Source: Candidatus Roizmanbacteria bacterium CG06_land_8_20_14_3_00_34_14
GTDB lineage: Bacteria; Patescibacteriota; Microgenomatia; UBA1406; GWC2-37-13
Length of the DNA stretch: 24,221 nt
Reading direction: 5' to 3'
Assembly (NCBI GenBank): GCA_002779665.1
Contig: PEVZ01000049.1
Span: 1-24,221 of the forward strand
The first letter of the stretch is position 1; every line of letters begins with the position of its first letter. A program made the translations under genes and the position numbers. Shown here in pieces: positions 1 to 7,386 of this stretch. A model generated the notes under the pieces. That model did not search any database, was not told the origin of the DNA, and saw only the letters and a program-made list of their open reading frames with translations.

Positions 1-1
1 T

Positions 2-451
2 GAAAAAGTCGAATTTATGTCCAGTAACCCTTGGGATTTTTCTGATGAATTAATAAAAGTTATGGTGAATAATAAAAATATTAGTCGTCAACTTCATCTT
101 CCGGTTCAATCTGGAGACGATGCAGTTTTGAAAAGAATGAATCGCTGGTACACAAGCGAAGAATATTTAACAATTGTAAAAAAATTAAAAAATAATATTC
201 CAAATTTAAAATTAACCACTGATATTATCGTTGGATTTTGTGGAGAGACAGATGAAGAATTTCAAAACACAGTGACGCTCTGTAAGAAAGTTGGGTTTAG
301 TTGGGCTTATGTATCGCGTTACTCACCCCGCTTCAATACAGCGGCCACGAAAGTTTTTAAAGATGATGTTCCCCACTCGGTAAAGAAAAAACGTTGGTTA
401 GTTTTGGAGAACTTAATAAATCAACCACAATTAAAAAAAATGATAAAATAA
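2..451 (+). CDS. MiaB/MtaB-like radical-SAM methylthiotransferase, C-terminal part (5' end outside window)
   Basis: The frame is open from base 2, so the gene begins upstream. The visible 149 residues match the second half of the radical-SAM barrel of MiaB-type tRNA methylthiotransferases: a SSNPWDFSDELI segment (family form TSHPxDFxxxLI), HLPVQSGDDAVLKRMNR, the TDIIVGFCGETDEEF strand-helix, and a YSPRFNTAAT segment corresponding to YSPRxGTxAA. This family adds a methylthio group to hypermodified adenosine 37 in tRNA, using two iron-sulfur clusters. The cluster-binding cysteines would lie in the missing part. The protein stops about 25 residues after the YSPR motif, so the usual C-terminal TRAM RNA-binding domain (about 60 residues) is absent. 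rmlB follows after 4 bases. Family assignment is solid; MiaB versus MtaB cannot be decided from this fragment. Confidence 0.85.
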   Translation, partial: EKVEFMSSNPWDFSDELIKVMVNNKNISRQLHLPVQSGDDAVLKRMNRWYTSEEYLTIVKKLKNNIPNLKLTTDIIVGFCGETDEEFQNTVTLCKKVGFSWAYVSRYSPRFNTAATKVFKDDVPHSVKKKRWLVLENLINQPQLKKMIK

Positions 452-455
452 AATT

Positions 456-1427
456 ATGAAACTACTTGTCACTGGAGGAGCAGGATTTATAGGAAGTAAT
501 TTTATTTTATACTGGCTAAAAAAATATCCACAAGATAAAATTATTAACTTAGACAAACTTACCTACGCCGGCAATCTGGAAAATTTAAAGTCAATTGAAA
601 AAAACCCCAACTATGAATTCGTCCAAGGTGATATTTGCGATCCTAAGTTGGTCAATTCATTGACTGAAAAAGTTGATACGATCGTCCACTTCGCCGCCGA
701 ATCCCATGTTGACAGATCAATTTTTGACCCGGCTCCATTTATCAAAACCAATATCGAAGGTACTTATGTTTTGTTGGAGTCGGCTTTTAAAAACAAAGTA
801 AAAAGATTTCATCACATCTCGACCGACGAAGTTTTTGGTGCTCTCGAATTAAATAGCACAACAAAATTTAATGATCTTTCCCCCTACAATCCCCACAGTC
901 CCTATTCGGCCTCGAAAGCCTCATCCGACCATTTGGTCCGCGCATATTTTGACACTTATCAACTTCCTATCACTATCTCAAACTGTTCGAACAATTTTGG
1001 TCCTTACCAATTTCCGGAAAAATTAATTCCATTAGCAATTACCAATATCATTGAGGGGGGGAAAGTCCCAATTTATGGTGATGGTCTTTATGTCCGTGAT
1101 TGGCTTTATGTCGAAGATCACTGCAAGGCAATAGATTTAATTTTAAATAAAGGAAAAATTGGGGAAACTTATTTAGTCGGTGGACTCACAGAAGACGTTT
1201 CTAACTTAGAAATAATCAAAAAAATTTTGAAAATTATGGGAAAAGATGAGTCGGAAATTGAATATGTAAAAGATCGACCCGGTCATGATAGACGATATGC
1301 GGTTGACTGGTCAAGAATAAATAAAGAGTTAGGCTGGAAACCAAACTATGGATTTGATGAATATCTTGAACAAACTATTAGTTGGTATAAAAACAATCAG
1401 GAATGGTGGAGGAGGATTAAATGCTAA
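456..1427 (+). CDS. rmlB: dTDP-glucose 4,6-dehydratase RmlB
   Basis: An extended short-chain dehydrogenase of 323 residues, close to the normal 320-360. It converts dTDP-glucose to dTDP-4-keto-6-deoxyglucose in dTDP-rhamnose synthesis in the cytoplasm. The NAD-binding TGGAGFIGS motif is at residues 6-14, the dehydratase TDE triad (Thr123, Asp124, Glu125) is in the STDEVFG segment, and the catalytic YxxxK is Tyr150/Lys154 (SPYSASKAS). The ESHVDRS motif near residue 82 is typical of RmlB. No Shine-Dalgarno is visible before the ATG. The end overlaps rmlD by 7 bases, and the last codons carry the ribosome-binding site of rmlD. A seven-G run near base 1056 is in frame and does not disturb the protein. 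Confidence 0.95.
   Translation: MKLLVTGGAGFIGSNFILYWLKKYPQDKIINLDKLTYAGNLENLKSIEKNPNYEFVQGDICDPKLVNSLTEKVDTIVHFAAESHVDRSIFDPAPFIKTNIEGTYVLLESAFKNKVKRFHHISTDEVFGALELNSTTKFNDLSPYNPHSPYSASKASSDHLVRAYFDTYQLPITISNCSNNFGPYQFPEKLIPLAITNIIEGGKVPIYGDGLYVRDWLYVEDHCKAIDLILNKGKIGETYLVGGLTEDVSNLEIIKKILKIMGKDESEIEYVKDRPGHDRRYAVDWSRINKELGWKPNYGFDEYLEQTISWYKNNQEWWRRIKC
1408..1415 (+). promoter_or_regulatory. strong Shine-Dalgarno for rmlD
   Basis: GGAGGAGG lies inside the 3' end of rmlB, 5 bases before the rmlD ATG. It is the only strong Shine-Dalgarno I see in the window and contrasts with the A/T-rich leaders before nearly every other start. Confidence 0.7.
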
Positions 1428-2254
1428 AAATCGCTCTTACAGGTGCTGATGGTTTAGTCGGGTCACGAATCGTTGAGTTATTAAACAATGACTTCGATTT
1501 TATTCCTTTGCCTCAAAAGTTGATGGATATCACCGATAAAAACCAAGTAAACATTATATTGAATAATCTTGATTTTGATATTTTTTTTCACTTAGCCGCC
1601 TACACCAACGTCCCCGGCGCAGAAACAAATCGCGAACTCTGCTTTAAAATTAATGTCGAGGGAACAAAAAATGTTTTTGAAGCGGTCAGGCAAAAACAAA
1701 AAAAATTTATTTATGTCTCAACCGATTTTGTTTTTGACGGCGTCACTCCTCCATATGATGAAAATTCAAGACCTAACCCCATCGGGGTTTATGCCCAATC
1801 AAAATATGAAGGTGAAAAAATTATTGGTAGTGACGGAATGATTATCCGTATAGCCTATCCTTACCGGGCCAATTTTGAGATAAAAAAAGATTTTTTCCGG
1901 ACTTTTAAATATTATTTAGAAAATAAAAAACAACTATCAATGATTACCGATTCACTAATGACTCCAACTTTTATAGATGATATTGCCAACGGACTAGAAT
2001 ATTTATTTAATAACTATCAGCCAGAAATTTATCATTTGGTTGGAAGCCAATCCATCTCTCCATTTGAGACAGCGACAAAAATTGCTGAGACTTTTAACCT
2101 TGATAAATCTTTGATAGGTAAAACAACCTATGAAGAATATATTAAAAATAAACCTGGTCTACCTAAATTAGCGGAAATAAAAAGTAAAAAAAATAATTTT
2201 TGGAAAATGAAGATATTTTCAGATGGTCTGGAAGAAATAAGAAAACAATTGTAA
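1421..2254 (+). CDS. rmlD: dTDP-4-dehydrorhamnose reductase RmlD
   Basis: An extended short-chain dehydrogenase of 277 residues. RmlD reduces dTDP-4-keto-L-rhamnose to dTDP-L-rhamnose with NAD(P)H. The nucleotide motif TGADGLVGS is at residues 7-15. The HLAAYTNVPGAE segment matches the RmlD form HxAAYTxVDxAE, and the STDFVFDG ... PNPIGVYAQSKYEGE segment carries the YxxxK catalytic pair and the typical RmlD context. The length is slightly short of the usual 285-300 residues. It overlaps rmlB by 7 bases and has a strong ribosome-binding site, so the two are probably co-translated. rmlA and rmlC are not in the window. Confidence 0.9.
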   Translation: MLKIALTGADGLVGSRIVELLNNDFDFIPLPQKLMDITDKNQVNIILNNLDFDIFFHLAAYTNVPGAETNRELCFKINVEGTKNVFEAVRQKQKKFIYVSTDFVFDGVTPPYDENSRPNPIGVYAQSKYEGEKIIGSDGMIIRIAYPYRANFEIKKDFFRTFKYYLENKKQLSMITDSLMTPTFIDDIANGLEYLFNNYQPEIYHLVGSQSISPFETATKIAETFNLDKSLIGKTTYEEYIKNKPGLPKLAEIKSKKNNFWKMKIFSDGLEEIRKQL

Positions 2255-2265
2255 AATATTAATTT

Positions 2266-3555
2266 ATGACTATCACTATTGTTGGACACGGTTATGTTGG
2301 ACTTGTAACCGCCTGTGTTTTTGCCGATTTTGGAAATCAGGTTAATGTCATTGGGCACACTCAAGAAAAAATAAATCGATTAAATTCCGGAGACCCAATT
2401 ATTTATGAACCGGGATTAAAAGAGCTACTTCAAAAAAATTTATCGGCAAAAAGAATTAATTTCACCCTTGATTTTGAGAAGCCAATTTCCGAATCTGATA
2501 TTGTTTTTATAACTGTTGGGACACCGCCAAAAATAAATGGAGAGGCAGATCTTTCGGCTGTTATTACTGTCGCTCACGAAATTGCCAAGAGCTTAAAAAA
2601 AGGTTTTACGGTAGTTTCTTGTAAAAGTACGGTTCCATTGGGAACAAATAAAAAAATTGAGGAAATAATTAATAAAAATAAATCGGCAGGAACTGAATTT
2701 GCAGTTGCTTCCTGCCCAGAATTTCTCCGAGAAGGAACAGCTCTTAAAGACACTTTACTCCCCGACCGAATAATTATTGGCTCAGAATCAGATAAGGCTA
2801 AAGAGGTTTTAATAAATCTTCACAAACCGATTGGCGGTAAACGTGTAATAACAAATTTAGCATCGGCCGAATTAATAAAATATGCCTCAAACTCTATTCT
2901 TGCTACCAAGATTTCTTTTGCCAATCTAATATCTTTTTACTGTGAGAAAACCGGGGGAGATGTTGAGACGGTCCTGGACGGAGTCGGACTTGATCACAGG
3001 ACCGGTAGAAACTTTCTTTTCCCGGGACTTGGATATGGAGGTTCTTGTTTCCCCAAAGACGTCAAGGCGCTTTTAGCAATCGGTAATAATCTTGGAGTCG
3101 ACACGTCACTTTTAAAAGCCGTTGAGGAGATAAATAAGCAAGCTAAAGAAAATATGATTGAAAAAATAATTAAGTTCTCACCTGGTAAAAATATTGCTGT
3201 ATGGGGTCTAAGTTTTAAACCAGATACTGATGATATTCGCGAGGCCCCCGCCCTTTACATAATAAATTTATTAATCAAAAAGGGGTTTGGGATAAAAGCT
3301 TTTGACCCGGTCGCTATGGAAAATGTCAAAAAAAGTTTTAAAGGAAATATTAATTTTGTTAATGATCAATACGAGGCTGTCAAAGACTCGGACGCCCTAT
3401 TTATTGCGACCGAATGGAACGAGTTTAAACAAATTGATTTAAATAAGGTCAAGTCATTATTAAAATCGCCGGTTATTTTTGATGGAAGAAATATTTATGA
3501 GCCAATAACAATGAAAGAATTGGGATTTAAATATTATTCTGTTGGAAGAATATAA
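2266..3555 (+). CDS. ugd: UDP-glucose 6-dehydrogenase
   Basis: 429 residues, the usual size. The enzyme oxidises UDP-glucose twice with NAD to UDP-glucuronate. The N-terminal Rossmann motif GHGYVGLVTA is at residues 7-16, and the GTPPKINGEADLS loop is the family's nucleotide-sugar contact region. The catalytic cysteine is Cys261 in GYGGSCFPKDVKAL, with the conserved lysine in ELIKYASNS near residue 205. The C-terminal Rossmann fold contains WGLSFKPDTDDIREAP. It starts 11 bases after rmlD and lies upstream of a UDP-glucuronate decarboxylase, so its product is probably the substrate of that enzyme. Confidence 0.95.
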   Translation: MTITIVGHGYVGLVTACVFADFGNQVNVIGHTQEKINRLNSGDPIIYEPGLKELLQKNLSAKRINFTLDFEKPISESDIVFITVGTPPKINGEADLSAVITVAHEIAKSLKKGFTVVSCKSTVPLGTNKKIEEIINKNKSAGTEFAVASCPEFLREGTALKDTLLPDRIIIGSESDKAKEVLINLHKPIGGKRVITNLASAELIKYASNSILATKISFANLISFYCEKTGGDVETVLDGVGLDHRTGRNFLFPGLGYGGSCFPKDVKALLAIGNNLGVDTSLLKAVEEINKQAKENMIEKIIKFSPGKNIAVWGLSFKPDTDDIREAPALYIINLLIKKGFGIKAFDPVAMENVKKSFKGNINFVNDQYEAVKDSDALFIATEWNEFKQIDLNKVKSLLKSPVIFDGRNIYEPITMKELGFKYYSVGRI

Positions 3556-3621
3556 AAGGCGAAGATATTGAATTTTTTTCGGTTTTGTTTGTTTTCCGAT
3601 AAAAAATTTGATATCGAGCTC

Positions 3622-3629
3622 TATATAAT
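3622..3629 (+). promoter_or_regulatory. possible -10 element just before the UDP-glucuronate decarboxylase gene
   Basis: TATATAAT ends 3 bases before the ATG at 3633, in a 77-base gap. Read as TATATA at 3622-3627, it would place the transcript start at about the A of the ATG, a leaderless arrangement. No convincing -35 box is visible, so this is weak. Confidence 0.35.
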
Positions 3630-3632
3630 TTT

Positions 3633-4562
3633 ATGAACATACTCATAACAGGTGGAGCAGGTTTCATTGGAAGCCATCTGACAAAATTTCATCTTTCTAA
3701 AAATGATGACGTAACGGTCATCGATAATTTTGTCACTGGTAATAGGATGAACATACCACCTGCAAATAATCTAAAAATAATCGAAGCAGATATCACCAAT
3801 TATAATTTTTCCAATCTTCCTACTTTTGATATTGTTTATGACCTTGCCTCCCCTGCCTCGCCAAAAGATTTCAAAAATTTGTCATTAGAAATTTTGAAAA
3901 CAAATAGTATTGGCTTAATTAATTTACTTGATTTTTTTGTAAAAAGTAATAGTGGGACATTTGTTTTTTCCTCAACTTCAGAAATTTATGGTGACCCGCT
4001 TGAACATCCACAAAAAGAGACTTATTTTGGTAATGTTAATTCTGTAGGATTACGTTCATGTTATGATGAAAGCAAAAGATTTGCCGAAGCTTTGATGATG
4101 GCATACTTTAGAAAGTATAAAAAAGATATCAGAATTGCCCGCATTTTTAATACCTATGGACCATTCATGAAAAAGAACGATGGTCGGGTTGTCTCAAACT
4201 TGGTCAATCAGGCAATAGACAATCAGCCATTGACAATCTACGGCAATGGAAAACAGACTCGATCTTTATGCTATGTCTCAGATATGGTTGAAGGTTTATA
4301 TTCCTTAGCAATGACTGAAAATATTTCCGGAGAAATCATTAATATTGGAAATCCTAACGAAAAGACAATTCTTGAAATTGCTGATATAATAAAAAAATTA
4401 GTTGGTTCTAAATCAGAAATCGTATTTAAAGAAATTGGAGCCGATGACCCAAAAAGACGCTGTCCTGATATTACAAAAGCTAAAAAAATATTAAGTTGGG
4501 AGCCAAAAGTTGCACTTGAAGAAGGGTTATTAAAAACAATTAATTATTTTAGCAAAATATGA
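3633..4562 (+). CDS. UDP-glucuronate decarboxylase (UDP-xylose synthase) family protein
   Basis: An extended short-chain dehydrogenase of 309 residues. It begins with TGGAGFIGSH, and the DLASPASPKDF and LKTNSIGLINLL segments are diagnostic of the UXS branch, as is STSEIYGDPLEHPQKE. The catalytic pair is in RSCYDESKRFAE (YxxxK). UXS enzymes oxidise, decarboxylate and re-reduce UDP-glucuronate to UDP-xylose using bound NAD. Placement directly after UDP-glucose dehydrogenase gives a two-step UDP-glucose to UDP-xylose route. The stop overlaps the next start as ATGA. Distinguishing it from other UDP-sugar epimerases rests on the SPASP and HPQ motifs. Confidence 0.88.
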   Translation: MNILITGGAGFIGSHLTKFHLSKNDDVTVIDNFVTGNRMNIPPANNLKIIEADITNYNFSNLPTFDIVYDLASPASPKDFKNLSLEILKTNSIGLINLLDFFVKSNSGTFVFSSTSEIYGDPLEHPQKETYFGNVNSVGLRSCYDESKRFAEALMMAYFRKYKKDIRIARIFNTYGPFMKKNDGRVVSNLVNQAIDNQPLTIYGNGKQTRSLCYVSDMVEGLYSLAMTENISGEIINIGNPNEKTILEIADIIKKLVGSKSEIVFKEIGADDPKRRCPDITKAKKILSWEPKVALEEGLLKTINYFSKI

Positions 4563-5674
4563 AAAAAGCGCTTGTTGTTCTTCCAACCTATAATGAAGCA
4601 GGTTTTATTAAAAAATTAATTGAAGATATTCTATTGCAAAATGAAAAGGTTAAAAATTGGGAAATTGAAGTCTTGGTTAATGATAGCGCCTCAACTGACG
4701 ATACGGCCAAAATAGTCAAAGAGCTACATAAAAAATATCCTAAAAACCTCTACCTTTTGGAGACAAAGAAAGAAGGATTGGGAAGAGCTTATCATCAGGC
4801 ATTTGTTTATGCGATTGAGCATATTCAACCGTTTGTGATTATCCAGATGGATGCTGATTTTTCTCATAACCCCAATGATATTCCATTATTCTTAGATAAA
4901 ATTGCTCGAGGAGCTGATTTTGTAGTTGGTGCCCGTTATATTAAAGGTGGCTCTATTCCTTCCAATTGGGGAATTCATAGAAAAATACTGTCTGTTATTG
5001 CTAATTTGATTATCCGCTTTGGATTTATGAAATTAAATATTCATGAATGGACCAATGGTTTTCGGGCAATAAAAATCTGGCTTATTAAAGATTCACTTGA
5101 TCATATAAAAAACTATTCTGGATATGTTTTCCAAATTGCTATGTTGGATTATGCTATTAAAAAAGGAGCTATGCTCGCTGAGATTCCTAATAATTTTATC
5201 GATAGAAAATATGGTAAATCTAAAATTTTTGTTTCACAATATATATTCCAAATACTTAGCTATATTCTTTTAAATTCTTCTTTTATTAAATTTATTGTTG
5301 TAGGCTTATTGGGTTTTGCCGTTGATTTTTCTTTTGCCTATTTATTTATTAATAAATCTCATATTGCCAAAGTTAGGGCCAATATTTATAGCGCTGAAGT
5401 GGCAATATTTTTTAATTTCCTGCTTAATAACTTTTGGAGTTTTAAAGATAAGAAGATTACGGGAGGATTTTTTTCATTTTTAACCAAATTTATATCCTTT
5501 AACTTTGTATCGTTAGGTTCAATTATTATTCAAGCCGTCGGATTAAGCTTGGCTTTAAAATTCTTTGGTGACGGAGCAAACTCTTGGATTATCTATAAGG
5601 TTGCAATTATTGCTTTTATCGTTATCCCCTATTCTTACATTCTTTACAATAAGTTTATCTGGAAGAAAAAGTAA
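4559..5674 (+). CDS. polyprenyl-phosphate glycosyltransferase (DPM1-like GT2) fused to a GtrA membrane domain
   Basis: 371 residues in two parts. Residues 1 to about 225 are a GT-A glycosyltransferase of the dolichyl/undecaprenyl-phosphate mannosyltransferase type: LPTYNEAGFI at the start, the MDADFSHNP metal-binding segment (DxD), ARYIKGGS and a TNGFRA acceptor segment. Residues from about 230 to 371 contain four hydrophobic stretches with FIVVGLLGFAVDF and NFLLNNFWSF, the pattern of GtrA family membrane proteins. This fusion is known in bacteria and archaea and likely loads a sugar on a lipid carrier for surface glycan or glycoprotein synthesis. It is coupled to the upstream gene by an ATGA overlap and converges on the next gene with a single base between the stop codons. 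The sugar donor is unknown. Confidence 0.88.
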   Translation: MKKALVVLPTYNEAGFIKKLIEDILLQNEKVKNWEIEVLVNDSASTDDTAKIVKELHKKYPKNLYLLETKKEGLGRAYHQAFVYAIEHIQPFVIIQMDADFSHNPNDIPLFLDKIARGADFVVGARYIKGGSIPSNWGIHRKILSVIANLIIRFGFMKLNIHEWTNGFRAIKIWLIKDSLDHIKNYSGYVFQIAMLDYAIKKGAMLAEIPNNFIDRKYGKSKIFVSQYIFQILSYILLNSSFIKFIVVGLLGFAVDFSFAYLFINKSHIAKVRANIYSAEVAIFFNFLLNNFWSFKDKKITGGFFSFLTKFISFNFVSLGSIIIQAVGLSLALKFFGDGANSWIIYKVAIIAFIVIPYSYILYNKFIWKKK

Positions 5675-5675
5675 T

Positions 5676-6569
5676 TTATTCCTTCGTAGAATATTCGCTT
5701 GATACCCATCCTTCATCAAAACTTCCTTCGACCAACCCAATTTGACTACCATTAAATTTTATTTTAAACCAACCAGTTTTTTCATCTAAGAATTCATATT
5801 TTTCACCTGGCTTTACTTTTGCTGACTCTGATGCATTAATTGACCCATCAACTCTTACCCTAAGCCAACCCTGAGGATTATCTTTTATTTTAACATAAGT
5901 TTTATTGCTCGTGCTGGCACTGCTACTGGCTGTCTTGGTTTTGTCATCGGGTTCTTTGGCAAATGAGGAACTTTGGTCAATTGCTAATTTAAACATCGCA
6001 TTAACTCGATATCCCGGATCAACATTAATCTTTTGTGTTCTTCTGAAAAAGCCCGGCATAAAAACTGAAAGCTCGTGGTCACCTCTCAAAACGTTATCCA
6101 TCAAGGCGGGCGCTACACTTTTTTCATCTCCATCTAATGTAACAATTGCTCCTTGTGGTTCCGTCTCAACATAAATTTCCCCTGATTGTGAATTTGACGG
6201 TTTTTTAATCATTTTTATAGTTGTAAATATTTCGCCGGCCGAAGCAATATCTGAGGAGCCAAGTTCTCGATTTACATAAGTTAACGCATTTTTATAAATA
6301 TTTATTTTTCCGTTCCAAGAAGCCGTGTCAGTAGCAGTTGCTTCCGGAATTAATTTAAGTAAATACTCTCCAACTTTATATTTATCTTCATAAGGTGTTT
6401 TACCAATAAAAGTGCTGTTAATAAATATACTCGCCGTCGGAGAAGAAATTATTTTAATCTTACCAGTCTCGTTTTGTTTATCTAAAATGAAAAACCGCAC
6501 CGCAACAAAACCAATAAAAAACAGAACTAATATTAGCAATAATGATAATTTCCCTTTCATATTTGTCAT
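5676..6569 (-). CDS. membrane-anchored protein with two PEGA domains and a C-terminal SH3-like domain
   Basis: 297 residues. An N-terminal hydrophobic segment (residues about 8-26 from the first Met) without a lipobox cysteine suggests a signal anchor. It is followed by a first PEGA-like repeat (IKIISSPTASIFIN ... GKTPY), a second one (GEIYVETEPQGAIVTLDG ... LRGDHELSVFMPGF), a Ser/Thr-rich linker and an SH3-like tail (WLRVRVDGSINASESAKVKPG ... GWFKIKF). PEGA domains are short surface beta-sandwich modules of unknown ligand. The start is either the ATG at 6569 or the one at 6560, which lies 11 bases after GAGG. The predicted promoter would start the transcript at about 6569, which makes the first ATG leaderless. 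It is convergent with the glycosyltransferase. A cell-envelope role is inference. Confidence 0.75.
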   Translation of the reverse strand: MTNMKGKLSLLLILVLFFIGFVAVRFFILDKQNETGKIKIISSPTASIFINSTFIGKTPYEDKYKVGEYLLKLIPEATATDTASWNGKINIYKNALTYVNRELGSSDIASAGEIFTTIKMIKKPSNSQSGEIYVETEPQGAIVTLDGDEKSVAPALMDNVLRGDHELSVFMPGFFRRTQKINVDPGYRVNAMFKLAIDQSSSFAKEPDDKTKTASSSASTSNKTYVKIKDNPQGWLRVRVDGSINASESAKVKPGEKYEFLDEKTGWFKIKFNGSQIGLVEGSFDEGWVSSEYSTKE

Positions 6570-6575
6570 ATCCTC

Positions 6576-6604
6576 ATTTTAGGTGAGTTTTCTAAACTTT
6601 TCAA
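6576..6604 (-). promoter_or_regulatory. sigma70-type promoter for the PEGA-domain gene
   Basis: On the minus strand, TTGAAA (6604-6599) and TAAAAT (6581-6576) are separated by exactly 17 bases. The expected transcript start is about 6569-6570, the same place as the first ATG. Confidence 0.6.
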
Positions 6605-6613
6605 CCCTCAATA

Positions 6614-6641
6614 AAAATACTTTAATTAATTAAAGTATTTT
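6614..6641. repeat. perfect 28-base AT-rich palindrome
   Basis: The two 14-base halves (AAAATACTTTAATT and its complement) match without mismatch. It lies just past the end of the aspartyl-protease gene and 10 bases upstream of the PEGA gene -35 box. It could act as a weak terminator for the former or an operator for the latter. The sequence does not decide. Confidence 0.6.
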
Positions 6642-6659
6642 ACCCCAGCTTAATTAAAA

Positions 6660-7013
6660 TTATTCTAAGCCAATTTGAAGCTTTTTGAGATCGAGGGTAA
6701 ATTTGAAACCTGTGAGAAATTCAATTCCGACCAAAGCGTCATCTCCTTTTGTAAACATTAACGAGATGTGTTTTTCAGCTTTTTCATATCTAATTTTAAC
6801 CCTAAACATTTCTTCGGTCAGAATAGTTCCGTCTCCGATTTCAAAATCCTGAAAAGATAATCTTCCTGACGTAATTAATGACCTGTATTTGTCTGGTAAA
6901 GATAATCCACCTGTATATCCAGTATCGATAAAACAATCTACTTGTTTTGGTGAAGATAGCAAAACGACAATCTTAATATGAGGATGATTTTTGGAATCTA
7001 AATATATATTCAT
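6660..7013 (-). CDS. retropepsin-like (clan AA) aspartyl protease family protein
   Basis: 117 residues, the size of a single-domain retroviral-type aspartic protease subunit. The FIDTGYTGGLSLP segment near residue 28 carries the catalytic DTG followed by the typical G-x-L-x-LP turn, and ALVGIEFLTGFKFTLD near the end is the hydrophobic-hydrophobic-Gly element that supports the active site. Such proteins act as homodimers, and prokaryotic members are mostly uncharacterised. No signal peptide or membrane segment is visible, so it is probably cytoplasmic. Its start overlaps the stop of the upstream small gene as ATGA, so the two are translationally coupled. Confidence 0.7.
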   Translation of the reverse strand: MNIYLDSKNHPHIKIVVLLSSPKQVDCFIDTGYTGGLSLPDKYRSLITSGRLSFQDFEIGDGTILTEEMFRVKIRYEKAEKHISLMFTKGDDALVGIEFLTGFKFTLDLKKLQIGLE

Positions 7014-7252
7014 TTAAACATTGATGGAAGTCTTCCAATATTTGCCATATAAAATACTCTTCGAGGAAAATTTTTTTTGGCTTTATCCATCGCTTCAATA
7101 GGTGTTTTACCAACAAAAAACTTGCCACTATTAGCTTCAATTGTTACATAATAGCCTGGCTTATATTTTTTATCAAGATGTGGCTTAATTTTATGATAAA
7201 TTTCTCTACCTTTTTCTACAATGAATTCTTGAGTTAGATTAATCGTTGACAT
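7010..7252 (-). CDS. small conserved-type protein paired with the aspartyl protease
   Basis: 80 residues, charged, with no hydrophobic segment. The N-terminal half is predicted helical (EFIVEKGREIYHKIKPHLDKKY). The second half has a YKPGYYVTIEANSGKFFVGKTPIEAMDKAKK pattern, which is a beta-hairpin followed by 'GKTPxEAMxKAKK'. That resembles the small DUF5678-like proteins seen beside clan AA proteases, a resemblance I cannot confirm. The overlap with the protease suggests that it is a partner, substrate or regulator. The ATG at 7252 overlaps the -35 box of the divergent operon. Function unknown. Confidence 0.6.
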   Translation of the reverse strand: MSTINLTQEFIVEKGREIYHKIKPHLDKKYKPGYYVTIEANSGKFFVGKTPIEAMDKAKKNFPRRVFYMANIGRLPSMFK

Positions 7253-7273
7253 ATAAAATAATTGTAGTATAAT
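7246..7273 (+). promoter_or_regulatory. near-consensus sigma70 promoter of the arginine-type operon
   Basis: A perfect TTGACA (7246-7251) and a perfect TATAAT (7268-7273) are separated by 16 bases. Transcription should start near 7280, giving a leader of about 187 nt before the first structural gene. A promoter this strong followed by a terminator in the leader fits control by attenuation. Confidence 0.85.
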
Positions 7274-7293
7274 GATTCCAAGTTTGCAATAAA
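7266..7293 (-). promoter_or_regulatory. possible divergent promoter for the small-protein/protease pair
   Basis: On the minus strand, TATACT (7271-7266) has a weak TTTATT (7293-7288) 16 bases upstream. Its -10 overlaps the plus-strand TATAAT, so the two promoters would compete. The transcript would start about 7 bases before the ATG at 7252. Confidence 0.35.
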
Positions 7294-7296
7294 CTT

Positions 7297-7386
7297 ATGA
7301 AAATACTATTTGTTTCCAACTCGTCTTTCAGGCGACTCTTTGGGGAGGGTAGTATTTCTTGTCTGCGTAAGCAGGTTATGACCTAA
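7297..7386 (+). CDS. candidate 29-residue leader peptide with tandem Arg codons
   Basis: An ATG about 17 bases after the predicted transcript start opens a 29-codon frame ending with TAA at 7384-7386. It encodes MKILFVSNSSFRRLFGEG... then LRKQVMT. The tandem arginines are AGG (7330-7332) and CGA (7333-7335), with a third Arg (CGT) at 7366-7368. The Arg pair ends exactly where the left arm of the leader's long stem begins (7334). No Shine-Dalgarno is visible, as for most genes here. The peptide itself need have no function; by analogy with his or trp leaders, its translation would sense charged tRNA-Arg. It could be a chance frame; position, codon content and downstream genes argue against that. 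Confidence 0.5.
   Translation: MKILFVSNSSFRRLFGEGSISCLRKQVMT

Noticed and set aside
1051..1062. Run of seven G residues in rmlB as a possible sequencing error or slippage site.
   Set aside because: The reading frame and RmlB sequence are normal on both sides, so no frameshift is indicated.
7342..7356. GGGGAGGGTAGTATT resembles part of a T-box core, which would make the leader a tRNA-sensing T-box.
   Set aside because: In T-boxes the core comes directly before the terminator and after a long stem I. Here it lies only about 65 bases after the transcript start and about 55 before the terminator, and no stem I or specifier loop is visible.
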